The notes below the pieces were generated by a model that worked only from the letters and a program-made list of their open reading frames with translations, searched no databases and was not told where the DNA came from. Below are positions 34,176-42,269 of a stretch of DNA of 58,701 nt, piece after piece. Made by a program: the position numbers and the translations under genes. This DNA is from CAJQND01 sp051010055 (GTDB lineage: Bacteria > Pseudomonadota > Alphaproteobacteria > Rhizobiales > CAJQND01): the NCBI GenBank assembly GCA_051010055.1, contig JBPCVY010000032.1, forward strand, positions 1-58,701, read 5' to 3'. Numbering within the stretch: the first letter of the stretch is position 1; every line of letters starts with the position of its first letter.

Positions 34176-36185
34176 ATGACGTTAGGCTCGGCCACAGCCG
34201 ATACTCCGGTTATCAAAGCAAAGCCCAAACTGTCGCGCGATGATTGGATGATGCGTGGCTTTATGGTTGCCATCGCACTTTATCTTCTGATCACCCTGGC
34301 GTTTCCGCTCTATGCGATTATGTCGAAATCATTTTCGGTTTTCGCATTTGATCTTACAGCCTACGAAATTCAGGTGAATAAAGGGGAAGGGTGGAGTGAC
34401 CCGGTTACACCTGCCGCACTCAACAAGGAACATAACGCCGTAAAACCATCGGAATTGCGCGGCGATGCCAACTCTCGTTTGCCTGCCATCAGTTTTTTCC
34501 CTGATTTCAGCTTCAGGGCAAAAACTCTCTACAGGCTCCGAAATGTTTCCGAGGGAACGGCATTCTTGTCAGGTTCTGAACGGCTCACCGATCAGGACTG
34601 GCATGAGTTCACATCAAACGATTTCCGCCGCGTTATGCTGCTGCCAGCACGCAGTCTAGGGTTACAGAACTACGTCACTTATTTTTCTACACCGGCACTG
34701 TTCCGATCTATTCAGAACTCCCTTTTCATTGCCGTTGTTTCGACCATTATCACGGTTCTTCTGGCCTTTGGTTTTGCCTATGCGCTGACCCGCACCTGCA
34801 TGCCCTTCAAAGGGTTCTTCAAACTTGTCGCGATGGTGCCAATCCTTGTGCCTTCCCTGTTGCCAGGCATCGCGCTTGTTTATCTCTTTGGCAACCAGGG
34901 CATGATCACCGGCCTTCTTATGGGAAACTCCATTTACGGGCCAATTGGAATTGTCATAGGTTCGGTGTTTTTCACGTTTCCCCATGCGCTGATCATCATC
35001 ACAACCGCCCTTTCCATTTCTGATTCCCGGCTCTATGAGGCAGCGGTCTCGTTACGGGCAAGCCCGTGGCGCATCTTCTGGACGGTCACCATACCCGGTG
35101 CGCGTTATGGGCTTATCTCTGCGGCCTTTGTGGTGTTCAACCTGGTGATTACCGACTTCGGCCTGCCCAAGGTTATTGGCGGCCAGTACAATGTGCTTGC
35201 GGTTGATATTTACAAGCAAGTGATTGGCCAGCAGAACTTTGAAATGGGCGCTGTGGTTTCGGTCGTGCTGCTCATTCCTGCGATCATCGCGTTTACCGTG
35301 GACCGGATGGTTCAGAAAAAGCAGGTGGCGTTATTGTCCGCCCGGTCCGTTCCGCTTGAACCGCAACCTGACCGTTTTTCAGACAGTATCGGACTGGCGT
35401 TCTGCGTAGGGGTAGGAATTTTCATCTTCGGTTTGATTGCCGTTTGTCAATATGCAGCACTTATCAAATTCTGGCCGTACGATCTCTCGCTCAGCCTCAC
35501 CAATTACAATTTCGATGTCATGGATGGCGGCGGCTGGGACAGCTATTTCAATTCCATCCGGATGGCGCTTCTCACCGCGCTCATTGGCACGGTGGTTGTG
35601 TTCACCGGCGCCTACATGGTTGAGAAAACACAAGGGTTCAATGTTGGGCGCGGTATTTTCCAGCTCCTTGCAATGTTGCCCATGGCAATTCCGGGCATGG
35701 TTCTGGGCCTTGCCTACATCTTCTTTTTCAACAACCCGGCAAACCCGCTGAGCTTCATTTACGGCACCATGGCCATTCTGGTGGTGTGCTCGGTAACCCA
35801 CTTTTACACCGTGTCCCACCTCACTGCGGTTACAGCATTGAAGCAGATGGATACCGAGTTTGAATCGGTGAATGCATCCCTAAAGCAACCCTTTACGAAG
35901 CTTTTCGCGCGGGTAACCGTGCCGGTGTGCTTGCCGGCAATACTCGACATCTCCATTTATTTGTTCGTCAACGCCATGACCACGGTATCGGCCGTTGTTT
36001 TCCTCTACTCGCCGGACACTTCCCTTGCCTCTGTTGCAGTTCTGAATATGGATGATGCAGGCGACATTGCACCGGCGGCAGCCATGGGCATGATGATTTT
36101 CTACACCAATGCCGCTGCCCGGCTCATTCACCTGGCGGTATCCAGAGGCGTAATGGCCCGCACCCAGGCCTGGCGGACAAGGTAG
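34176..36185 (+). CDS. phnU: 2-Aminoethylphosphonate ABC transporter, fused permease (PhnU type)
   Basis: Inner-membrane permease in which both transmembrane halves are in one 669-residue chain. Each half has its coupling-helix EAA-like motif: EAAVSLRASPWRIFWTVTIPGARYGL (about residues 287-312) and ESVNASLKQPFTKLFARVTVP (about 566-586). A polar stretch of about 110 residues follows the first membrane helix (about residues 58-170) and probably forms a large periplasmic loop. The hydrophobic spans fit about 12 helices. It ends 5 bp from the convergent SABATH methyltransferase. Confidence 0.86.
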   Translation: MTLGSATADTPVIKAKPKLSRDDWMMRGFMVAIALYLLITLAFPLYAIMSKSFSVFAFDLTAYEIQVNKGEGWSDPVTPAALNKEHNAVKPSELRGDANSRLPAISFFPDFSFRAKTLYRLRNVSEGTAFLSGSERLTDQDWHEFTSNDFRRVMLLPARSLGLQNYVTYFSTPALFRSIQNSLFIAVVSTIITVLLAFGFAYALTRTCMPFKGFFKLVAMVPILVPSLLPGIALVYLFGNQGMITGLLMGNSIYGPIGIVIGSVFFTFPHALIIITTALSISDSRLYEAAVSLRASPWRIFWTVTIPGARYGLISAAFVVFNLVITDFGLPKVIGGQYNVLAVDIYKQVIGQQNFEMGAVVSVVLLIPAIIAFTVDRMVQKKQVALLSARSVPLEPQPDRFSDSIGLAFCVGVGIFIFGLIAVCQYAALIKFWPYDLSLSLTNYNFDVMDGGGWDSYFNSIRMALLTALIGTVVVFTGAYMVEKTQGFNVGRGIFQLLAMLPMAIPGMVLGLAYIFFFNNPANPLSFIYGTMAILVVCSVTHFYTVSHLTAVTALKQMDTEFESVNASLKQPFTKLFARVTVPVCLPAILDISIYLFVNAMTTVSAVVFLYSPDTSLASVAVLNMDDAGDIAPAAAMGMMIFYTNAAARLIHLAVSRGVMARTQAWRTR

Positions 36186-36190
36186 CTGGA

Positions 36191-37324
36191 CTAGTCCTTA
36201 AGCTTCTCTATCGCCAGATAGCAGTGAATATAATCCATTGCATGGCCATCAGGATTTGCGGCAACCCTGTCTTCATAGCGCTGATAAAATTCATCAACCA
36301 GGCTCGCCCTTTCTTCCGCGCTTCGCGATGGACTGAGCGCAGTTGCGAAAACCGTCTCACTCCACGAGCGCAAAGTTGGGATGTAGGAGAGGGCAAACTC
36401 ACGGGCGCTCATTTTCCCGCCAGCCTTATCGAATGCTGCCCGGTAGGGGCACTTCACCAAGCCGGTATGGGCAGAAATAAGCCGCAGGCCCGCCTTGTAA
36501 ACCGGCCCGTTCTCATCCAGCAACGGTGCGCAGAACTCCTCCTTGGTGCGGTAGAACTGGGAAAAGCTCGCATGGCGGTATTCTTCAGGAGTGATGGCGC
36601 CTTCATCACACATGTTCTGCCACAGCTCGTTGAAGGTGTTGAACATGTTGACGCCGCCGGTGGTGCCTAGATAACGGCCCTCTTCATCAATACCAAAATT
36701 CATGAAAACAAGACGCCCACCCGGCCTCAGCTCAGCTGCCCGTGCGAGCAAGATACTCTCCCAATCCTGGGCCGCGCGCGCGGCATAGGCTTTGAGTGTT
36801 TCGCCGCTGGCGCCCACCATGTGCACATGGTTTTCAATCTCGCAGGGTTTTTCAGAAACATAATGCATGGCTGTTGCCGAAAACCCGACATCAAGGGAGT
36901 TGTTTGGCAAAAGTTGCCGGTGAAAACCTATGCCGCAAGCATGGACAAACACATCGTCAAATTCTGTCAGATAGGAAGCGCCCGTTTCAGTTCCGATACC
37001 GAGCATATTTTTGAACAAGGTGGAGAAATCATTGCTCGGCAGGTCTGTGTATGTCACCAGCACCTGGCGGCCGGGAAAACGCTTATGTGCGGATACAATT
37101 AAGTTCCGGATGGCTTGCTGGGAGGTACCGCCGTCGGCTGCCCCAAAATCCGCAATGGCAACCGCAACATCACCTGGTGGTTCGGGAATGGCGGCCACCG
37201 CGTCCTGCAACATGCCCGATGCATTGTCGATGACATCTTTTGCGCCGCGGGTTCTTTCGCTGTAATAGCCGCCGCCTTTCATCGAAGTGGTGGCTTCGGT
37301 TTTCGACTTCACCTCGCTGCGCAT
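36191..37324 (-). CDS. SABATH-family SAM-dependent carboxyl methyltransferase
   Basis: Class I methyltransferase of the SABATH type, which in plants methylates salicylate, jasmonate, indole-acetate and similar carboxylates. The ATG at 37324 (MRSEVKSKTE) has GGGGG upstream and gives 377 residues; an upstream frame to 37420 runs into lysR. Family landmarks are SMKGGGYYSERTRGAKDVID (the M-x-GG-x(2)-Y-S start), motif I IADFGAADGGTSQ, TDLPSNDFSTLFKNM, and GIGFHRQLLPNNSLDVGFSA followed by TAMHYVSEKP (equivalent of the SLHWLS segment). Motif I has A-A-D in place of the plant C-S-S. The gene follows lysR by 20 bp in the same direction. The natural substrate is unknown; a carboxylate related to the phosphonate pathway is one possibility. 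Confidence 0.82.
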   Translation of the reverse strand: MRSEVKSKTEATTSMKGGGYYSERTRGAKDVIDNASGMLQDAVAAIPEPPGDVAVAIADFGAADGGTSQQAIRNLIVSAHKRFPGRQVLVTYTDLPSNDFSTLFKNMLGIGTETGASYLTEFDDVFVHACGIGFHRQLLPNNSLDVGFSATAMHYVSEKPCEIENHVHMVGASGETLKAYAARAAQDWESILLARAAELRPGGRLVFMNFGIDEEGRYLGTTGGVNMFNTFNELWQNMCDEGAITPEEYRHASFSQFYRTKEEFCAPLLDENGPVYKAGLRLISAHTGLVKCPYRAAFDKAGGKMSAREFALSYIPTLRSWSETVFATALSPSRSAEERASLVDEFYQRYEDRVAANPDGHAMDYIHCYLAIEKLKD

Positions 37325-37344
37325 ACTACGCCCCCTTTTCGTGC

Positions 37345-38214
37345 CTATTTCTGCCCAGCCTCTTTCGCCAGCTCCATAAACGCGCTCACTTCCGGTATCG
37401 ATTTGCGCTCGTGTAAACATGCCGCAAACTCGACCACATTCAAATTTGCATCGCGCACTGAAAGTTTGTGCAGCCTGTCATCGTGGCCAAGTTCACCCTC
37501 GCCAACGATACTCACCCCAAGCCCTTCCGCAACCGCCTCGCGAATTGCCTCCCTGCTGCCGAGCTCCAATGTGTCCTCGAGAGTGACGCCGGTGGCCCCC
37601 AGCGCACTTTCAAAAATCGCCCGGGTCGTGGATCCGCGCTCGCGCAGCAAAACGGTCTGGCCGGCCAAATCGCCAAGCCGCACGCTGCGCTGCTTTGCCC
37701 AGGCATGGCTCGTGTTGACAAAAACCACCAGCCGGTCGCGTTTGAGCTGGACTGCGAGCAAACGGTCGTCAGGTGCAATCTCTGGCACAATTCCGATTTC
37801 GCAGCGATGGGCAAACAACGCCTCAAGAACTTCCTTGGAGTTGCCAAACGAAAGGGATTTTTGCACCCGGGGATAGCGCCTCGAAAACTGAGCCAGCAGG
37901 GGGACAACGTAATAAGGGGAATCCGCCCCCACCCGCAGCCGGCCATTCAAAAGGCCCTTGGCGGTGGCAAGAAGGCGCTCAGCTTCGCGTTCGGAAGCAA
38001 AATAACGCCCGGTAACTTCCAGCAAAGTGCGGCCAAACTCGGTCAATTGAATGGAACGCCCGCCACGTTCAAACAATTCTACCCCGTAACCTTCCTCAAG
38101 CGCTTTCACATGGCCTGACAAAGTTGGTTGCGACACCCTGAGGGCGTTGGCGGCCTTCGTAAAACTTCCCTCAACGGCAACAGCATGAAATGCGCGGAGC
38201 TGCGAATGGTTCAT
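37345..38214 (-). CDS. LysR-type regulator of aminoethylphosphonate catabolism
   Basis: 289 residues with the N-terminal winged HTH (MNHSQLRAFHAVAVEGSFTK, then AANALRVSQPTLSGHVKALE) and a periplasmic-binding-like effector domain from about residue 90. The sequence and its divergent placement next to phnW fit the LysR subgroup associated with AEP catabolism. AEP or phosphonoacetate is the likely inducer, by inference. Its start is 129 bp from phnW, and a dyad in the gap at 38222-38240 is a plausible site. It is cotranscribed with the SABATH gene. Confidence 0.85.
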   Translation of the reverse strand: MNHSQLRAFHAVAVEGSFTKAANALRVSQPTLSGHVKALEEGYGVELFERGGRSIQLTEFGRTLLEVTGRYFASEREAERLLATAKGLLNGRLRVGADSPYYVVPLLAQFSRRYPRVQKSLSFGNSKEVLEALFAHRCEIGIVPEIAPDDRLLAVQLKRDRLVVFVNTSHAWAKQRSVRLGDLAGQTVLLRERGSTTRAIFESALGATGVTLEDTLELGSREAIREAVAEGLGVSIVGEGELGHDDRLHKLSVRDANLNVVEFAACLHERKSIPEVSAFMELAKEAGQK

Positions 38215-38221
38215 AGGTCAA

Positions 38222-38243
38222 ACCGATGTCATAAGTCGGTAAT
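38222..38243. promoter_or_regulatory. Dyad ACCGA-N9-TCGGT between lysR and phnW (LysR site, or weak PHO box)
   Basis: A perfect 5-bp inverted repeat with a 9-bp spacer (38222-38240) lies 8 bp before the lysR start, a common autoregulatory position. The same bases also read ATGTCAT-AAGT-CGGTAAT (38226-38243), a degenerate PHO box with 6/7 and 5/7 matches. Either or both readings may apply. Confidence 0.4.
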
Positions 38244-38342
38244 ATGTATTTGATTGATGTTAACCCTCACCCCTATCAAACGTCTAGAGTAAGTTTTGAT
38301 CCTTTTAAAAAATGCTCAAGAGCCGAATGCAGGAACAGGCAT

Positions 38343-39485
38343 ATGACATCACAACCCTCCCTTTCTCCAACCGGAGACCCTTGGCTGCTCACGCCGGGCC
38401 CGCTCACCACGTCTCCGCAAACCAAACAGGCCATGCTCCGGGACTTTGGTTCCCGCGATCATGGCTTTATCGAAATCAACCGGCGCATGCGCGAACGGCT
38501 CGTCGGGATTATCGGTGGTGGCGATGAATTTGTGTGCGTGCCCATGCAGGGCTCCGGCACATTTGCCGTTGAAGCCATGATGGGCACACTCGTGCCTGCA
38601 ACGGGTAAGGTTCTGGTTCTGATGAACGGCGCGTACGGGCAGCGAATTGTTAAGATTTGCAGCTATCACGCGCGCGCCGTTGAGGCCATAGAGTGGGCTG
38701 AAAATGAACCCGTTAACCCAGTCGCGTTGAACGAGCGGCTCGGCGAGGATGAAAGCATAACCCACGTTGTGGTGGTTCATTGCGAAACCACAACCGGTAT
38801 CCTCAACCCGGTGCAGGCGGTCGCAGACGTCGTTAAGGCCCATGGCCGGTCCTTGTTGATCGATTCAATGTCTGCTTTCGGGGCATTGGCGCTGAATGCA
38901 AGAGATGTTCATTTTGATGCGGTGGTGGCATCATCGAACAAATGCCTGGAGGGTGTTCCGGGCATGGGATATTGCCTGGCACGCAAGAGTATTCTGCAAC
39001 AGTGCAAGGGAAACTCCCCATCACTCAGCCTTGATCTTCACGACCAATGGGTGGCGATGGAGAAAAACGCACAGTGGCGTTTTACCCCGCCGGTTCAGGT
39101 TATTGCCGCATTCAACCGGGCCCTTGATGAATTTGACGAAGAAGGCGGCGTTCAGGGCCGCTATGCCCGATATGCCAGCAACTGCAAAATTCTCATCGAC
39201 GGTATGCGCGAGTTCGGCTTTGTGCCGCTATTGCCGGCCGAGCTGCAGGCGCCAATTATTGTCACATTCCTGATGCCTGATGATCCCAAATTCGACTTTC
39301 AGACTTTCTATGATGCGCTGCGCGACAAGGGCTATGTGATTTATCCGGGCAAGCTCACGGTTGCGGAAACATTCAGGATGGGCTGCATTGGGAAGCTGGG
39401 CGCAAATGAAATGCACGGTGCCTTGCGTGCCATCGGAACCACGCTCGAAGAAATGGGTGTGACCAACTGCGCCGCGGCTGCTTAG
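38343..39485 (+). CDS. phnW: 2-Aminoethylphosphonate:pyruvate aminotransferase PhnW
   Basis: PLP enzyme that transfers the amino group of AEP to pyruvate, giving phosphonoacetaldehyde and alanine. The ATG at 38343 with AGGAACAGG upstream gives 380 residues; an open frame to 38244 extends into the promoter. The family start is LLTPGPLTTSPQTKQAMLRDFGSRD. The cofactor strand LLIDSMSAFGA and the Schiff-base lysine in DAVVASSNKCLEGVPGMGY (about residue 200) are intact. First gene of the rightward catabolic operon phnW-phnA-phnY. Confidence 0.93.
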   Translation: MTSQPSLSPTGDPWLLTPGPLTTSPQTKQAMLRDFGSRDHGFIEINRRMRERLVGIIGGGDEFVCVPMQGSGTFAVEAMMGTLVPATGKVLVLMNGAYGQRIVKICSYHARAVEAIEWAENEPVNPVALNERLGEDESITHVVVVHCETTTGILNPVQAVADVVKAHGRSLLIDSMSAFGALALNARDVHFDAVVASSNKCLEGVPGMGYCLARKSILQQCKGNSPSLSLDLHDQWVAMEKNAQWRFTPPVQVIAAFNRALDEFDEEGGVQGRYARYASNCKILIDGMREFGFVPLLPAELQAPIIVTFLMPDDPKFDFQTFYDALRDKGYVIYPGKLTVAETFRMGCIGKLGANEMHGALRAIGTTLEEMGVTNCAAAA

Positions 39486-39504
39486 ACCTAATATGGAGAG
39501 ACTG

Positions 39505-40764
39505 ATGAGCTCTGATAAAATAGTATCCGCAAACGGGCGCGACTATGCCTGGCCGGATTCACCGCTGGTGGTGATTTGCTGCGACGGCTCTGAGCCGGCC
39601 TATATGGAAGTGGCCGCAACTGCTGGACTGATGCCGAACCTGCAACGCATCCTTTCCAAGGGTGAAAACCTGTTGGCACAAAGTGTAATTCCAAGCTTCA
39701 CCAACCCGAACAATCTTTCAATCGTCACAGGCCGCCCACCGGCAGTTCACGGCATTTGCGGAAACTATCTCCTTGATCCGGATACGGGCGAGGAGGTGAT
39801 GATGAATGATCCTAAGTTCCTGCGTGCACCGACAATTTTTGAAGCTTTCCAGAATGCCGGCGCCAACGTCGTGGTGATCACGGCAAAGGACAAGCTGCGC
39901 CTTCTTCTAGGCAATGGCCTGAAATTCGGCGAAGACGGCGCGGTGTGTTTTTCATCTGAAAAGGCTGACCAGTGCACCATGAATGACAATGGCATTGAAA
40001 ATATCTGCGAACTGGTGGGCATGGGAGTTCCGGACGTTTACTCTGCAGAGCTCTCAGAGTTTGTTTTTGCTGCCGGCGCGAACCTCCTGGCATCGCAGCG
40101 CCCGGACTTGATGTACCTGTCAACAACCGACTATGTGCAGCACAAATATGCGCCCGGTTCTGATGGCGCGAACGAGTTCTACGAGATGATGGATAAATAT
40201 CTCGGCGCCCTTGATGATGGCGGGGCAACCATCGTTCTTACCGCCGATCACGGGATGAAAGACAAGCATCTGGCAGATGGTGAGCCGGATGTGTTGTACC
40301 TGCAGGAAACTCTTGATGAATGGCTGGGCGAAGGGCAATCCACCGTTATCTTGCCCATCACCGACCCATATGTGGTTCATCACGGAGCGCTTGGTTCGTT
40401 CGCCACGGTTTATCTCAAGGACACAGGCAAAGCCGGAGAACTTGTGAGCCGCATCGCAGCACTTGAAGGCATTGATGTTGTTTATGGCAAGGCGGAGGGG
40501 TGCGCAGCGTTTGAGCTTCCCGAAGACCGCATGGGCGACCTAATTGTGGTGTCTGGAGGCACCAGGGTTCTGGGAACTACAGAGGCGCGCCATGACCTCT
40601 CAGGTTTGGGCGAACCATTGCGCTCCCATGGCGGCATTACAGAGCAAACCGTGCCGATGATTGTCAACCGCAAGGTACAGGCCCTGCCCCAGCCATTGCG
40701 AAATTTTGATGCGTTCTTCGTTGGCTGCAATTCAGTGGCAGCCTCCGCAGAAGCGGCAGAATAG
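39505..40764 (+). CDS. phnA: Phosphonoacetate hydrolase PhnA
   Basis: Zinc-dependent C-P hydrolase that cleaves phosphonoacetate to acetate and phosphate. The ATG at 39505 (MSSDKIVS) follows GGAGAG, giving 419 residues; the ATG at 39493 overlaps that site. Alkaline-phosphatase-superfamily landmarks are the metal Asp in VICCDGSEPAYM, the nucleophilic Thr in SFTNPNNLSIVTGRPP, STTDYVQHKY, and the metal ligands TADHGMKDKH and VHHGALGS. The position between phnW and phnY defines the PhnWAY pathway rather than the phosphonatase (PhnX) route. Confidence 0.93.
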   Translation: MSSDKIVSANGRDYAWPDSPLVVICCDGSEPAYMEVAATAGLMPNLQRILSKGENLLAQSVIPSFTNPNNLSIVTGRPPAVHGICGNYLLDPDTGEEVMMNDPKFLRAPTIFEAFQNAGANVVVITAKDKLRLLLGNGLKFGEDGAVCFSSEKADQCTMNDNGIENICELVGMGVPDVYSAELSEFVFAAGANLLASQRPDLMYLSTTDYVQHKYAPGSDGANEFYEMMDKYLGALDDGGATIVLTADHGMKDKHLADGEPDVLYLQETLDEWLGEGQSTVILPITDPYVVHHGALGSFATVYLKDTGKAGELVSRIAALEGIDVVYGKAEGCAAFELPEDRMGDLIVVSGGTRVLGTTEARHDLSGLGEPLRSHGGITEQTVPMIVNRKVQALPQPLRNFDAFFVGCNSVAASAEAAE

Positions 40765-40774
40765 GAGCGGCATA

Positions 40775-42235
40775 ATGAATGAAATGGCATCCAAGCGCGC
40801 TGTTATCGAAGGCTCAATGCGCATCGGCGGAAAAGAGGTTTCAACAGATGATGTTGTGCCCGTCCACTATCCCTATACCAACGAAGTGATCGGCACTGTG
40901 CCCGCCGGGCGCGCAGAGCACGCCCGTAAGGCATTTGAAATCGCCGCCGGTTTCCAGCCAAAGCTCACCCGCTACGAGCGCCAGCAAATCTTGCTGCGAA
41001 CGGCAGAACTCTTGCGCGAACGCCGCGATATGCTGGCCGAGGTGCTTACCTTGGAACTGGGCATTTCGACGAAAGACGCACAATATGAAGCAGGGCGCGC
41101 CTATGATGTGTTTTCGCTCGCCGGCCAGCTTTGCATTCAAGATGATGGCGAGATTTTCTCTTGCGACCTCACCCCTCACGGTAAGGCGCGGCGCATTTAC
41201 ACCACCCGTGAGCCGGTGCGCGCCATTTCTGCAATCACGCCGTTCAACCACCCGCTCAATATGGTTGCCCATAAGATCGCGCCGGCAATTGCCACCAACA
41301 ATTGCGTCGTCTGCAAACCAACCGAGTTGACGCCGCTTTCCGCAATCAATCTTTCTGACATTCTCTATGAAGCGGGCCTGCCGCCGGAAATGTTCCAGAT
41401 AGTCACCGGCACGCCGGAAGATATTGGTGATGAAATGATCACCAACAAGGAGGCTGAAATCATCACATTTACCGGCGGTGTGAAGGTCGGCATGCTGATT
41501 GCCTCAAAGGCCGGTTACAAGCGCCAGGCGCTGGAGCTTGGCGGCAATGATCCGCTTATCGTCCTTGATGATTTGTCTGACGATGACCTCGCCAAGGCAG
41601 CAGAGCTTGCCGTTGCCGGCGCCACGAAGAACTCCGGTCAGCGCTGCACAGCTGTAAAACGCATTCTGGTGCAGGAAAATGTCGCCGACAAATTTGTGCC
41701 ACTGGCGCTGGAGGCTGCGAAAAAGATCAAGTTCGGCGATCCGATGAACCCTGAGACCGATCTTGGAACTGTCATCCACGAGCAGGCTGCCGCCGCATTT
41801 GAGGCGCGGGTATATGATGCCGCCGAGCGCGGGGCGGAAGTCTTGTATGACCCGGGCCGCCAGGGCGCCGTTCTGCCGCCAATTGTTGTTGACCGGGTGC
41901 CCCATGATTCAGAGCTTGTTTATGAAGAAACCTTCGGGCCGGTTGTTCCCATCGTGCGTGTGCCCAACGATGATGATGAAGTCATAAGGATTTCAAATTC
42001 GACGCCGTTCGGCCTTTCTTCAGGAGTTTGCACCAACCGGCTCGACCGAATTACCAAATTCATTCCGGCGTTGAATGTGGGAACGGTCAACATTTGGGAG
42101 GTGCCTGGCTACCGCATTGAAATGTCGCCCTTTGGCGGCATCAAAGACAGCGGCAATGGTGTTAAGGAGGGCGTCATTGAGGCCATGAAATACTTCACAA
42201 ATGTGAAAACCTATTCATTGCCATGGCCGGAATAA
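40775..42235 (+). CDS. phnY: Phosphonoacetaldehyde dehydrogenase PhnY
   Basis: NAD-dependent aldehyde dehydrogenase that oxidises phosphonoacetaldehyde to phosphonoacetate, the PhnA substrate. The ATG at 40775 follows TAGGAGCGG and gives 486 residues; a frame back to 40661 lies within phnA. The catalytic Cys is in KNSGQRCTAVKRILV (about residue 291), the general base Glu in ALELGGNDPLIVL, and the cofactor strand is ITPFNHPLNMVAHKIAPAIA. The C-terminal FGGIKDSGNG motif is conserved. Completes AEP to acetate plus phosphate with its neighbours. Confidence 0.92.
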   Translation: MNEMASKRAVIEGSMRIGGKEVSTDDVVPVHYPYTNEVIGTVPAGRAEHARKAFEIAAGFQPKLTRYERQQILLRTAELLRERRDMLAEVLTLELGISTKDAQYEAGRAYDVFSLAGQLCIQDDGEIFSCDLTPHGKARRIYTTREPVRAISAITPFNHPLNMVAHKIAPAIATNNCVVCKPTELTPLSAINLSDILYEAGLPPEMFQIVTGTPEDIGDEMITNKEAEIITFTGGVKVGMLIASKAGYKRQALELGGNDPLIVLDDLSDDDLAKAAELAVAGATKNSGQRCTAVKRILVQENVADKFVPLALEAAKKIKFGDPMNPETDLGTVIHEQAAAAFEARVYDAAERGAEVLYDPGRQGAVLPPIVVDRVPHDSELVYEETFGPVVPIVRVPNDDDEVIRISNSTPFGLSSGVCTNRLDRITKFIPALNVGTVNIWEVPGYRIEMSPFGGIKDSGNGVKEGVIEAMKYFTNVKTYSLPWPE

Positions 42236-42269
42236 CCGGAAAAACCCGGCCAGACAGATTGGTGATTTG

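Noticed and set aside
40661..40774. N-terminal extension of PhnY
   Set aside because: It overlaps the end of phnA in another frame, and the ATG at 40775 has TAGGAGCGG directly upstream.
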